DNA of 64,000 bases from Cristatella mucedo (taxonomy: Eukaryota > Bryozoa > Phylactolaemata > Cristatellidae). The position numbers and the translations under genes were made by a program. Shown one piece after another: positions 30,300 through 42,479 of the stretch. Below the pieces are notes generated by a model. The model did not search any database. It was not told the origin of the DNA and saw only the letters and a list, made by a program, of their open reading frames with translations. Numbering within the stretch: the first letter of the stretch is position 1; each line of letters starts with the position of its first letter. Location of the stretch: NCBI GenBank assembly GCA_009760855.2, contig WPIO01000022.1, forward strand, positions 70,001-134,000. The letters are read 5' to 3'.

Positions 30300-30560
30300 T
30301 GATAGTGATAATAATAATAAGAAGAATAAAACATTTATTTAGCATCCCAGGATAAACAATCTATTTCTAGGAAATTTACACATGCTGAAAAGGAAGTATG
30401 ACAATCATGTAGTTACAAAATGCACCACTTCAGAGCAAACAAGCGCAGAATGAACGATTCCCGTGGATTGAGCGACTGTTGTGAGGAACGGGTAGCTTTT
30501 ATGCTTCTTTTTTGAATGTCATCAAATCGGGAGATGACTTGATTCGTGACGTAATGCAAA
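30300..30560 (-). mobile_element. Old LINE 3' fragment
   Basis: A (AAT/AAG)n run, a diverged hairpin (ATTTAGCATCCCAGGATAAAC, CTATTTCTAGGAAATT), and a 3' ORF end recognisable by TTTTTTGAATGTCATCAAATC, matching the TTTTTAAATGTGGTCAGGTCA region of younger copies. It is much more diverged than the others. Confidence 0.6.
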
Positions 30561-31504
30561 ATTTGAAGTTAAGAATCTTCTCGAGCGCTGAGTGCTCGAC
30601 ATTTTTGGTTATGATACATCTTTTAAGGGTAGGCTTCGCCAAGAGAAGTGCCACGCTCTTTATTTTACGTACATGTTACAGCTCTGCTCTGCTGATAGTA
30701 ATCCGATCAACGGTAAATAGTGCTTCTGCTCTAGCAGGGAGCACGTGTGTATCAAAGGAGTTCGCGCACGCATCCAGGGACTTAATGCGTATCTAAGCAG
30801 TGCCTACAGGCTTGGATTGCTTATGCTATTTTGTCCACTAAGAAACCAAATCAAGGCTATTCTAATGCAATATGCGTCACGCCCACTCGACGCTTGCTTC
30901 CTAGTGACAGCAATTCCTATTTCACTGTGCCTGGGACACCTTCTAGTTAAAATATGACGTGACAGGTGAAGACATGAGGCGGCGCCATTATAGCTTTGTT
31001 GCTTCCATTGATTATTAGTTAGCAGACGAAAGGCTACACCGCTGTACCATACCAAAGAGACTTCCGGCTATAGTAGGATCGATATGGACTATTGAAACAA
31101 TACTCTGCTTAAATTTGTAGATGAATTATGCAAATAGTTTACTGATAATCTTACATTTTGCAATAGGGAATTATTTACAGTTAGCACTGTTGAATTGATT
31201 ATCTTTTGATCCGATACAGGTCGGAATCCCACAAATGTTAATAGCAATAACTGAATTGAGTACGTAATTAATAAAAAAAAATTCTTCACCACACGCTGCG
31301 AGTAGGTGTCTTGCGGAGTTGCTTGGCGTCGGATAACACTGTATATCAGGTTGTCTTTTCAATTCTGCGAAGCAGGTGGACTTTCAAGTATCCAGTTATA
31401 TGGCAATAACGTCGGGTACGTTGAGCTATTTTGGGCTCATCTGGCTGGGATTGATTTAAATTCCAAAATTATAAAAAAAATAACGCTGCAGCTGTTTTAA
31501 TAAG
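30561..31504. other. Unassigned host sequence
   Basis: No gene or repeat could be supported. Confidence 0.35.
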
Positions 31505-31612
31505 GAAATAATAATAATAATAATAATAATATTGCACTTGATAAAGCGCCCTCAGAGAACTTAATCTCTTTCTAGGCGCTTTACATTTGCTGCAAGAAAT
31601 GTGATCAAAATG
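31505..31612 (-). mobile_element. LINE 3' tail, severely 5'-truncated
   Basis: (AAT)n, then the full hairpin with intact arms AAAGCGCC and GGCGCTTT, then only about 15 bases of 3' UTR (ACATTTGCTGC). A very short insertion. Confidence 0.88.
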
Positions 31613-32911
31613 CTGCAGAGTGCTCCGCGTGCACAAAGACATGTAGGATTGCTTGCCGGCCAGCTACCAAGTACTGAAAAAAGCAGCTACCAAGTATTGA
31701 TAGCAGCTACCAAGCAGTGGTAGCAGCAGCCCGATTACCTATTGCACCAAGTGACCCTATGTCTGAGGTGAAGAAGCTGTCAGCACTCGAGCGTACGTGA
31801 AAAAGCAATGTCAATTCAGTTCCACGGAGTACTCTTTGTTATTCTACGCTCCCAGAGCCTTTGCTGTGTCCCTGTTAATTGCTCTTGGTGTGTTTATGCA
31901 TGATGACACAGTGCATCTTATCGCTAACCACTCGCGGTGCCTCCTTTGCAGCATATGTTGAGTGCCTAGAAAGATATCTAGTTCTGTTACGGCGTTTCAT
32001 AAATTTCATACTATGGTTATTGTTATGCTAATAATTTTTCGATGTATTCAGCCGCAAGCTCAGAGGTCGAGACCTTGCTCATGGGTCTTGGAGATCGACA
32101 CCATACAGCAGCCATGCTATCTTGCAAGGGATGGCATAGAAATCGACAATGTCTAAAGCATCTTTAAAAAAGAATCAAAGTTCCATGAGCTCGCGATGTT
32201 AGCAGTAATAAAACTTCGTCTCTTCGTCTCGAATTTCCTCTTTCAACGAGTCCTCATTTCTTTCTCCAGTACGAGATATGAGAATGGAAAAGAGGTCGAC
32301 TAACCCAGGCCCATCGTAGACGACCTGACGGAATGCTTCGGGCCGCAGCCCGACAAGCTCCTAAGCCTTCCTATGATTGGCTGTCCCTGGAAAGGTCAAG
32401 GTCTGAGTCATACTTTAAGTTAATCCTGGCGACACCTATAGAGTATTATCGCATGCTCGTCGTTAAGAGCAGTTACGCTTGGAGTGTGTGAAGTGACTGA
32501 GCTCGAGCGTCTGCCAAATATAACGCCCTAGAAGTTCACTGCAATCCCACCAGTCGGCTATCTCTTTCTCATCCTATCAAAATGTTCACCCTCACTGAGA
32601 ATGACTCTTTTGCAATCGAACGACTCTTTTACTAACAGCGAACTCCAGTGTCTGACTTAATATAATTACGGGGTTGAAATCGCTCGTACAAACCCTCTCG
32701 CCTTATCAAAATACAATCGGACAAGTGCCTGTCTAAGTTATCTGATTTATCTCCGCATGTCAAGCGTAGCTGCAATCAGCAGACGGCCTAATCTTGGAGC
32801 GTTACAATGGCGATGAATTAGTTTTATTCACCGCTGTTCAAGTTACTTCTAGACATGGCGCTTTGCAGTGACTTCTGGGAAATTCACAGCAGAGCAGTTG
32901 CCCTTAATTAT
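31613..32911. other. Unassigned host sequence
   Basis: No supported gene. A short imperfect repeat (AGCAGCTACCAAGTA) occurs at about 31680-31725. Confidence 0.35.
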
Positions 32912-34240
32912 AACAATAATAATAATGTACTTGATAAAGCGCCCTCAGAGAACTTAATCTTTTTCTATGTGCTTTACATTTGCTGCAAAGAGAAATGCAA
33001 TTGAATGGTAAGTAAAATCATGCTTGAAAAACAAACAAAATGAATAACATGGTTAGGGGTGACATGCACAGGGTCAGCATGCAAATGTGGTTAGTGGCAG
33101 CATGCACAGTGTCAGCACGCATAAGTACGTGAAGGACGAATCACAGGGACCCACTAAATGCTGTCCTAAATAGGTGTGTTTTTAAGTTCCTTTTAAATGT
33201 GGTCAGGTCAGGGGATTTTCTGACGCAGGTCGAGAGGGGGTTCCAGGCTTTGGGAGCATACGAACTAAATGCACGGTCTCCAAAGGATTTAAGGTTTGTA
33301 CGGGGTATTTCTAGACTGTTGGATTCCGAAAAGCGGGTGGTACGATCCTTGGCCTGATGGGGGAGTATGTCGGAGAGATAGGCTGGAGCCATAGAATGAA
33401 GTGACCTAAAAGTGAGCGACAAAACCTTGAAGTCAATCCGTTGCTTGACTGGTAGCCAGTGCAGGTCGGCGAGAAATTGAGTAATGTGGCAACTGCGACG
33501 CTCACGACAGACAAGCCTAGCTGCCGAGTTTTGCACCAGCTGCAATCGCCTGATCGCACATGCTGGTAGGCCAGTAAACAGTGAGTTGCAGAAGTCGAGA
33601 CGGGATGTCACGAATGCATGGACCAACTTAGACGTGGTATCCTTATCTAAACAAGCCCGAATTTTAGCAATGTTATGAAGCTGAAAATAGGCAGATTTGA
33701 CCGTGGAGCTGATATGGTCGTCTAACAAAAGGTCGCTTTGGAACATGACACCTAGATTTCGAGCTGATTTGACAGGAGATATGCTGGCAGAGCCAATTTT
33801 GAGAGACAGCCTTTCCAATTTGTGAATCACACTGAGTTTGCCGACAACTAGTAAGTTAGTTTATTCATCGTTTAGTTTTAGAAAATCTGCTGCCATCCAT
33901 GTGCGGATGTCGTCAATGCATGCAGCTAGTGAGTTTAGAGAATTTGAGGTGCTCGAAGGCTGGAAGGGATCAAAGCAAAGGTACAACTGAGTGTCATCCG
34001 CATAGAGTGAAAGCCTAGATTGTGCTTGGCAATCACATCAGCAAGAGGCAGAGTATAAACCGTGAAAAGAACCGGACCTAGCACGGAGCCCTGAGGTACC
34101 CCATATTTCAGAGGTACTTCAGATGATCTTTGTCCATTCACGTCAATACTCTGGAGTCTCCCACTGAGATAGGACCTGAACCACTGCAGACCAGTGCCAG
34201 TGATGCCCAGGCGTGATGAGAGGCGCTCTAGAAGAACTCC
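32912..34240 (-). mobile_element. LINE copy with long intact C-terminal ORF
   Basis: Reverse copy. Tail and hairpin at 32920-32980; 3' UTR; then a 229-codon open frame (33830-33141) that starts MIHKLERLSLKIGSASISPV and ends KRNLKTHLFRTAFSGSL, which shows the natural C-terminus of the LINE protein. Upstream are GVPQGSVLGPVLFTVYTLPL and a broken YADD region (one base lost). The copy stops at about 34240 inside the LLERLSS-equivalent region. Confidence 0.93.
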
Positions 34241-35246
34241 TTGAGCACAATAAAGCTAAAGAGCGGCAGGCCGCATCCCGGCCAGCCTGCGACTTGAATT
34301 TTTTAACCAGATTCAACGTTGGCACAAGGATAATCTTTTCTCATCTGTCGTTTGGTTCGCACAGCACACAGAACGCTGGCACAGGACCAACACCAACGGT
34401 TTATTATACCACTCACAGAGCAGAGGGGGAGCACGACTTCCTTCGCCCCTCTCTGCCACTCGAGTGCCCTCTCCTCGACTGCGGCACAGGCACAAGCCCC
34501 TCTCGACGATGATTCCAACAGCTGTTTAGGAAAGGAGCGGTACCGGCCTGCATGTAATCAAACCACACCAGCCTCAACAAGCAGAGCCGGCATGCTGCTG
34601 CCGCCGCTGCCCTTGCGTCGCCGCCCCCCCCCCACTACGAAGCTCCGGAGCCAAGTAACATCCACATGTCAACAAGCATAACGTTGAGGTGAAATGCACT
34701 GTGTCAGCATCTGTACCCTAGTGTAGGCGGACCCACCAACATTCGATATATCGGGCTGGGCGTCGCCTTGTACCGGAAGGGCAAAGCCTGGGGTCAGCAC
34801 CCAGAGGCCCGATGACAAGAACTTGGAACGGCGTGCTCGCCCTCTTTCGGCGGAAGCTTTCGACGGTGGTAGACGTCTGCTCCGTCTATCTCAGAGTACT
34901 CAGCTAACCCGGTTTTTGACGGCGTACGCTTGTACTGGTGGAACGGAGTTCGTGCGACGGTGGGACTGCGCAAGCCGACTGAGAAACTAACACGTTTGTT
35001 CGTGCTGTGGAGTCATCTCGAACCCCTGTAGTTGACCTTGCATAAGTCCTTACCCTGTAGACTTGTCTAATCCCCCCTTTTGTATAGCGCATGCGTGTGT
35101 ATTATATAAATTGTTGTATACCCGGTCGACCACTTTTGGACTACTGTTGCCAGGGCCCTGCGTAACGACCAAGAACGGGCGTAGATAGAAGAGGGCCGCA
35201 GCGGGTATAGGTTAGCACCCGTTAACCCGGCTACACATATATATAC
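34241..35246. other. Unassigned block between two LINE fragments
   Basis: About 1 kb of GC-rich sequence, without a recognised ORF, lies exactly between LINE pieces that both break abruptly. It includes a poly-C tract at 34624-34633 and TATATAAATTG near 35103. It could be a solo LTR, another transposon, or host sequence; none can be shown. Confidence 0.35.
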
Positions 35247-36615
35247 CGTTAGTGGCAGCATGCACTGTCAGCATGCATAAGCACACAAAGGACAAATCAC
35301 AATCGCGTCAAATGCTATGAAAAACATGCGCGTTTCAACTTATTTTTACACATCGTCAAGTCAGGGAAGGTAGTGATGTCAGCTGGGGTGAAATCCTAGC
35401 TTTGGGAGCATAAAAGCTCGAAGTATGGTCTCTGAATGGTATTTTTAATTCACCCGAGGTATAGCTACAAGATCTGAGTCATATAAACGGGTTGCACGCT
35501 CCTTAGCTTGGTTGGGTAGTAGTTCTGATAGGTAGGCTGGAGCCAAAGAATGAAGGGACCTAAAAGTGAGTGACTAAACCTTAAAGTCGATTCGTTGCTT
35601 GACTGGGAAACAGTGCAGGTCAGCGAGAAGTGATGCGATGTGGAAACTGCGCCGTTCACCAAAGACAACCCTAGAGTTTCACATCGCTGCAGAGTTTTGC
35701 ACCAATTGTAAGCGCCTGATTGCACCGGCAAGCAGTAAGTTACAGAAGTCGAGGCAGAATGTCACATATGCATGGACCTATTTGGAACCCTGTCTTAGCA
35801 GTCTTAAATTTTAGCAATGTTACGCAGTTGAAAGTAGGCAGACTTAATTGTGGAGCTGACGTGGTCGTCTGGTTAGAGTTTACTTTAAAACAGGATAACT
35901 AGATGTTGTGCAGAGGTATCTTTGGCTTAGACTTGAACGATTCAAATTTAGAGCCGTCGTTGATGGAAGCCAGAAGTGAACTATACACTTTGGGTGAATA
36001 CGAACTGAAGCCCGATCATCTCAACATTCCATCATATTTCGAGAAACGGCGAGACGACTGGAAGCCTAGGAGGAGACGGTGGTTTAAGAGCTCACTAGAG
36101 GAGTATAGGGATGGCAAAGGTAGGTTAGTGCAAGCAATTAAAGTAGCCTGCAAGGGTAGGGGGAGATGATCTTGCGAAGTCGTCTGGATGCTTGATAGGG
36201 AGGCAGTGATGACGCTCGGACAGAACCGGTGTGATGCAACAGCTACGCTGTCGACGACTGACAGGTCTTGGAGCGGTAAGGTGATTGCACTTCATGACCC
36301 AGGTCGTGGGCTCGAGTCCTGAACCAGGCGATTCTTAATTATCCGTTGCATGAAGGAGTGATAACCACTATTACTCTTCTTCCTAATCAGATTGGTTCTT
36401 GCTTTTTTTAATTTTTACGGACCCGACGAGCTTATTCATTTTGCACCGGCTGCATACAATTTAGGCCACATGACGTCAGTCCTGAATAAATGGAAATGTA
36501 GTAGTGTAAGCTAGATGTCACGTGACGCATGAACCAGTTTGGCTGTCGTGCCCTTGTCTAAGCAGGCACTGTTTTGGCAATGTTTCTCATCTGACAGTAG
36601 GCCTTAAAAACTTGA
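35247..36615 (-). mobile_element. Diverged LINE copy with a nested SINE
   Basis: Starts in the 3' UTR (TTAGTGGCAGCATGCAC) without the tail hairpin, then a decayed C-terminal ORF (LTCTVSQSSNEST region; LHWLPVKQ-like). A SINE-like tRNA segment interrupts at about 36264-36400, and matching LINE sequence resumes at about 36435-36610 (TTTTGCACCGGCTGCATACA, CATGAACCAGTTTGGC). Confidence 0.75.
36264..36400 (+). repeat. SINE copy nested in LINE
   Basis: Forward head GGTAAGGTGATTGCACTTCA, B box GTGGGCTCGAGTCC at about 36308-36321, and CAGGCGATTCTTAATTATCC, as in family 1. The tail is poorly preserved. Confidence 0.65.
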
Positions 36616-37904
36616 CAGAGGAGGAAACGTGCTCATCTATGTTAAAATGTAATATTGAATTGGTCATTGAATTTCAAAACTAGTGATGAACAGGTCTTTG
36701 ATCTGCTCGTTATTTATTTAATTGCAAATTTAAATGCTGCGGAGATAGCATCCCAGCGAAAGGTGTAAAAATGAAGAGCCCTGCCGGAAAAATCCGTCTT
36801 AGCGATGGTCTGCCGTTCAGCGAGTCATTGCGGCTGAGCTTTTGCACAACCATGCGATGATTTGAACAACCTTTTTTAATTTTTAATTTGAAGCAACGTG
36901 TACCTACCCTTTTTCCCTTGCACACGCGAGTATTTACAAAGTTTGTGACGGCGACGGGCAGCAACAGGCGATACAGGGTATAGAGGACTGGCTGTATTCA
37001 TAGCCGGGGAGCTACATTTAGCGATGAGCTCATGAAGACAGGGGAGAGAGAAGAATGGAGGAGAGAGAAGAAGAGCTGGGTGAAGCTGCGGGCTTACAGC
37101 GCCGCGACAGCGACCGCAGCGAGCGGATCGTGTCCGTTCCATCTTACCTAGGAAGAATTTGGAGGAACGCTTTGCTATGGTCGCCATTGGAATGCACTGG
37201 GATGCACGCTTGCCATTCAGCGGTTAGGAAGGCGGTCGAAAGAGGACAATAGCGCTCGTACGTTACAGATCTCCGATTTGACTAGTTCTCTACAGAATTT
37301 GGACTTGGCCTTATTAGATACAATCGATTGATAAGATGGTCAAGAATCCTCAAAATGTCATGCGGTGGACAGCGAGTGGCAACTTTTTTGGCGGCCTTTC
37401 AAAGCCTGCGTTTAGTATATCTTGCTTGTTTGTCTCAGCCGTAAAGCGAAGGCAGTATTTTTTGGATAGACCTATGGTTTATAGTCACAGGTGAAATCTC
37501 ATCGAGGAAGTTGGCTTTCGCTGTATTGTACCATTGCATCAAGCACGGAATGCCAAGTAGGATGGTCGAGAGTAGAAGGATGATGGACGCAAGTGGACAC
37601 GCTGCGGACATCGATGTCGAGAGACTCCAGGTTTCTCGACTCCGATGTTATTTAATGTAATTTACCTCCATCTGTAAATGCACGAAGCCAAACGGGCTAA
37701 CTGGGTGCTACGAAGTAGAATTTCCTATAGGGCACTGAAAGCCTCACATGCTTCCTGTACGCATGCGATAGCCAACAGACTTCCTCTCATGCAACTAAGA
37801 GAAAGTGAGAAGCACGGCTGAGTCGGCAGGGGAAGTCACGGAAGTGAGTAGCATGGAAGTAGCGCCTCCTGACGCCGGAAATGATGCACCGCATTCGGCA
37901 ACAG
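36616..37904. other. Unassigned host sequence
   Basis: A moderately GC-rich stretch near 37000-37250 has short ORFs on both strands without family features. No gene is supported. Confidence 0.35.
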
Positions 37905-39600
37905 GAGAATAATAATAATATTCACAATAATACATTTCTACAGTGCCCACGGAGAACCTAATCTCTTTCTAAGTACTTTAAATATGCTGTCAAGGAAGCG
38001 TAATCAAATGGTTAGTGGTAACATGCACAATGTCAACAAGCATAAAATGATTTGAGATGACATGCATATTGTCAACATGTAAATATGATTAGTGGTAACG
38101 TGCACAGTGTGAGCACTCATAAGCACTTAAAGGAAAAATCCCAAGGACCTAGCAAATACCATGAGAAACAGACACGTTTTTAGCTTCTGATGAAATGTAG
38201 TCATTTCAGGGGATCTTTTGATGTCAGTCGGTATTGAATTCCAGGCTTTGGGTGCATGCGAACTAAAGACGCGCTCTCCATAGAATATGAGGTTGGTTCG
38301 AGGTTTAGCTAAACGATTTGAGTCAGATAAGTGTGTGCCACGATGCCTAGCCTGGTGGGAGAGTAGTTCTGATAGTTAGGCTGGAGCAAGTTAACGAAGG
38401 GACCTAAACGTGAGTGGCAGGACCTTGAAGTCGATGCGTTGCTTGACTGGGAGCCAGTACAGGTCCGGGAGAAGTGGTGTGATTTGGAAACTGTTACTCT
38501 CACGAGAGACAAGCCTGGCTGCAGAGCGGGTGGTTTTTGCACCAACTGTGTCTGATTGCACAGGCCAGTAGACCAGCAACCAGTGAGTTACAGAAGTCGA
38601 GACGGGATGTCACAAATCTATGGACCAACTTAGATGTAGTATCTCTGTCTAAGGATGCGAAAATATTCGCAATTTTACGTAGCTGAAAGTAGGCAGGATT
38701 GACTGTAGAGCTAGTGTGGGTGTATAGTGATTGGTCTCTTTGGAACAGGACACTCGTTTTTAGTGCAGAAGCTACAGAAGAAATGCTCATAGAGAGAGCC
38801 GATTTGAGCGTTAAGTTCTCCAATATCTGAGTAACACGGTTTTCCCATAACTAATATGCTGGTATTATCATCAATCAATTTGAGAGTGTTTGCTACCATC
38901 TAGGTGCGGTTGTCAGCAATAAATGCCGTAAGAGTGTTAAGAGTTTGACGGGCTAAATGGCTGGAAGGAATCAAAGCATAGGTACAGTTATGTTTCATAT
39001 GCATAGCAGGGAAAGTCGAGATTGTGCTTGGCGACCATATTGGCAAGAGCGAGATTATAAATTGTAAAAAAAAACGCAGACCAGTGCTCAGACCCGTAAA
39101 GTACCCCCTACTTAAGTGCTTCCTCGAATGATCATTTTCCGTTTACATCAATACTCTGGAGTCTCCGACTGAGATATGGTTCATTTACAATTAATTTGCT
39201 TAGCGCCTTAAGAGAACTTAACCTCTATTCAGGTGCTTCACATATGCTACGGGGCTTGAGCCCATGACCTCAATCATAATATACATTCACCTTGACCTCG
39301 GTCGTCAAAAGCCAGCACCATAACCCCTGGGCTAAACAAGATAGTACCTAAACCATTGAAATGCAGTACTAGTGATGCCCGGGAGAGATGATAGGCGCTA
39401 GATAAGAACTTGGTGATCTATAGTACCAAACGCTGCCAAAAGATCAGGCAAAACAAGTAGAGCATGTTTACCAAAGTCCGCATCGATGAGAAGTTCGTTT
39501 GACACCCGCAGCAATGCTGACGCAGTAAAGCGATTAGCTCTCAAATTAAACAGGAACTTACTTGCTGGGTTTAGAAGTCGTTGCATAAGAGTTGTGGAAG
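37905..39600 (-). mobile_element. Old LINE copy with a nested SINE
   Basis: (AAT)n and a diverged hairpin at 37910-37985 (GTGCCCACGGAGAACCTAAT), a 3' UTR with TGGTAACATGCACAATGTCA, and decayed RT pieces up to about 39600 (VSNELLIDADFGKHALLVLP equivalent to VYNDLLRNADMGRVSLLVLL). Family 2 SINE inserted at about 39190-39345. It is an older subfamily than the copies at 15.9, 32.9 and 40.5 kb. Confidence 0.85.
39190..39345 (-). repeat. SINE family 2 copy nested in LINE
   Basis: Reverse copy: TTAGCGCCTTAAGAGAACTT, CTCTATTCAGGTGCTTCACA hairpin, then GGGGCTTGAGCCCATGACCT with the B-box complement, and head to GGGCTAAAC. A short duplication of host-like sequence lies inside the head (CAATCATAATATACATTCAC). 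Confidence 0.82.
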
Positions 39601-39955
39601 TGAGTTCCACAGTCTGGCACGTCGATAGTCGACCAAAAGCTTCTATCGCTAACAGCTTTTAAGCGTAGGAATGGAGCAGCTCGTGTACGGTCCATAAAAG
39701 ACCTGAGAGTACGAGGAAGCTGGAAATGGTGCAGCAGTTCAGCTAGTTATGATGGATGCAAGTCATGGCTGACCTTGTGAGTCAATGTAAAAAGTTTGAT
39801 CTGAATCAGTTGATCGACCGGGAGCCATCGCAGCTGCTCCTTCAGCAAAGAAGGCACGTGGCTTAACCTGCGATTTATTTCCTACCGTACACTATCCATA
39901 GGTTGAAATCCAGGAGCAACGTAAAGGTTAGATTATTCAACATCTTCACTTATGT
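39601..39955 (-). repeat. Unclassified LINE-like 3' fragment
   Basis: Sequence such as GTGAGTTCCACAGTCTGGCA, TCGACCAAAAGCTTCTATCG and GACCGGGAGCCATCGCAGC has the style of CR1-type LINE 3' ends of a different family. The identity is not certain. Confidence 0.35.
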
Positions 39956-40042
39956 AGCGGCAGAAGAGCCGTAACGGCTATAACGCGTACTTGCAGCTGG
40001 CATTACAGAATTGCCTACTGCATGACTCGAATTCACGACGTG
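39956..40042 (-). repeat. SINE family 1 fragment cut by (CT)n
   Basis: GTAGCGGCAGAAGAGCCGTA, CGGCTATAACGCGTACTTGC and CATGACTCGAATTCACGACG are readable; the head is replaced by the CT tract. Confidence 0.65.
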
Positions 40043-40044
40043 GG

Positions 40045-40068
40045 TCGTCTCTCTCTCTCTCTCTCCTT

Positions 40069-40152
<84 letters not shown>

Positions 40153-40190
40153 CTCTCTCCTTTCTCTCTTCTCCTCTCTCTCTCTCTCTG
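40045..40190. repeat. (CT)n microsatellite
   Basis: About 145 bases of CT repeats with a few CC or TT breaks. ORFs coding Ser-Leu or Arg-Glu repeats are artefacts. Confidence 0.97.
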
Positions 40191-40501
40191 TGCCGTGTCT
40201 GAGGTACGCTGCTCGCGAGTCGCCTCCCCGAGCCGGAGCATCTTAACGTTGTTGTTATCTACTACAAAGCAACAAGAGACTTTCCGCGCTTTCCCAAGGG
40301 ACTTCCTTCGTCGCAGCTTCAGCTTGACAGCCATGATAACTAAACTGAGGCCTTCATGGCAACGGAAGACCTCGGGTAAAACCAAGTAGAAGCTGTCAAA
40401 AAAGAGTGCTGTCAGCATGAGACAGTATCGGATTCACCGCTATTCTCGAATGTCTGAAAACTGACCTGAGCGATTTTCTTGTTCTCTAGACGCGTTACTA
40501 G

Positions 40502-42473
40502 GTGTCTACTAAACGAAAGTGTACTAAACGAAAGCTTGAAAAGGCATACAAAAGATCCGGACTAACTGTCCATCGACAGGCATATGAAGACTACTGTAGG
40601 TCGTACCAATCGATCCTAGCAAAGGCTAAGTCTAGCTTCTATAGAAACATTGTTGAATCACAGATGCACAATCCAAAAATGCTGATGTTGACAATAAACC
40701 ATCTCCTCAACCGTTCCCAGATTAGCTCCTTACCTGATGATCCTTGTGATGATCTAGCCGATCGCTTCTCTCGATTCTTTGTGCAGAAGATAGACAAAAT
40801 CAGGGAATCCATCCCTGCGATGACAACCTTCCCACTAGAATGCTGTTCCTCGGTTCCTGGCTGCGCCTCAATGTCTGCATTTAAACAGGTCACTAGTGAT
40901 GTAGTCCTAAAGCTCGTATCTCAATCAAAGAAGACAACAAGTCCACTGGACCCTATTCCCACTGTCCTGCTCCTACGTTGCATTGATCTGCTGCTGCCAT
41001 GCATAACCAACACCATTAATATGTCATTAGCCTCAGGTCAGGTCCCAGCACCTTTCAAAAAAGCTGTAGTCAGGCCACTTCTCAAGAAAGCTACACTAGA
41101 CCAAGAGAACTTAAGCAACTACCGCCCAGTCTCCCTTCTACCATTCCTATCAAAGACACTGGAACGGGTCGTGGCGGACCAGCTGAACTCGTATATCGAA
41201 ACCTCACACCTTGCTAGTAAGTTCCAGTCTGGCTTTAGAGCTAATCACTCCACAGAGTCAGCATTGCTTCGGGTATACAACGACCTACTTAGGAATGCAG
41301 ACATGGGCAGAGTGTCTCTTCTTGTTTTGCTCGATCTTTCGGAAGCTTTTGATACCATCGATCACAAAGTACTTCTAGAGCGCCTCTCATCTCGCCTGGG
41401 CATCACTGGCACTGCTCTGCAGTGGTTCAGGTCCTATCTCAGTGGGAGACTCCAGAGTGTTGACGTGAATGGACAAAGATCATCTGAAGTACCTCTAAAA
41501 TATGGAGTACCTCAGGGCTCTGTGCTAGGTCCGGTCTTTTTCACCGTTTATACTCTCCCTCTTGCTGATGTGATTGCCAAGCACAATCTAGGCTTTCACT
41601 TCTAAATGTAAAGCGCCTAGAAAGAGATTAAGTTCTCTGAGGGCGCTTTATCAAGTGCAATATTATTATTATTATTATTATGCGGATGACACTCAGTTGT
41701 ACCTTTGCTTTGATCCCTCCCAGCCTTCGAGCACCTCAAATTCTCTCAACTCACTTGCTGCATGCATTGATGACATCCGATCATGGATGGCAGCAAATTT
41801 TCTAAAACTAAACGATGATAAAACTAACTTACTAGTTATGGGCAAACCTAGTGTTATTCAGAAATTGGAAAGGCTGACTTTCAAAATTGGCTCTGCCAGC
41901 ATATCTCCAGTTGCATCAGCTCGAAATCTAGGTGTCATATTCCAAAGCGACCTCTCGTTAGACGACCACATCAGCTCCACAGTCAAATCAGCCTATTTTC
42001 AGCTTCATAACATTGCTAAAATGAGGGCTTGTTTAGATAAGGATACCACGTCCAAGTTGGTCCATGCATTCGTGACATCTCGTCTCGACTTCTGCAACTC
42101 ACTGCTTACAGGCCTACCAGCATGTGCGATCAGGCGATTGCAGCTGGTGCAAAACTCGGCAGCTAGGCTTGTCTGTCGTGAGCGTCGCAGTTGCCACATT
42201 ACTCCACTTCTCGCCGACCTGCACTGGCTACCAGTCAAGCAACGGATTGACTTCAAGGTTTTGTCGCTCACTTTTAGGTCTCTTCATTCTATGGCTCCAG
42301 CCTACCTTTCAGATATACTACCCCATCGGGCAAAGCATCGTACCACTCGCTTTTCGGAATCCAACAGTCTAGAAATACCTCGTACAAACCTTAAATCCTT
42401 TGGAGACCGTGCATTTAGCTCGTATGCTCCCACAGCCTGGAACTCCCTCCCGACCTGTATCAGAACATCCCCG
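40502..42473 (+). mobile_element. Longest LINE copy (CR1/L2-like reverse transcriptase)
   Basis: First open part, 367 codons (40502-41605): a linker region (KLEKAYKRSGLTVHRQAY), then RT blocks TSPLDPIPTVLL, NYRPVSLLPFLSKTLERVV, FQSGFRANHSTESALLRVYN, LLVLLDLSEAFDTIDH and GVPQGSVLGPVFFTVYTLPL. An 80-base insertion (41606-41688) precedes the second part (41655-42470), which opens with YADDTQLYLCF and continues to IPRTNLKSFGDRAFSS. The 5' endonuclease domain is absent, and, unusually, the 3' end is missing too: the copy stops at about SLPTCIRTSP without UTR or tail. RT motifs place it in the CR1/L2/Rex group. Apart from the insertion no stop breaks the RT region, so the copy is rather young. Confidence 0.95.
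41606..41688 (+). mobile_element. Tiny LINE tail inserted in a LINE
   Basis: Only the last 55 or so bases of the element (AAATGTAAAGCGCCTAGAAA to the hairpin end GGCGCTTTATCAAGTGCA) plus (ATT)n sit between the codons for GFHF and YADD. The uninterrupted site is seen at 44558-44578 (CACTTCTATGCGGATGAC). Confidence 0.92.
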
Positions 42474-42479
42474 CGGCCG

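Noticed and set aside
40045-40246. Long Ser-Leu and Arg-Glu ORFs on both strands
   Set aside because: They are translations of a (CT)n microsatellite; the same holds for ORFs over the tracts at 46.7 and 52.65 kb.
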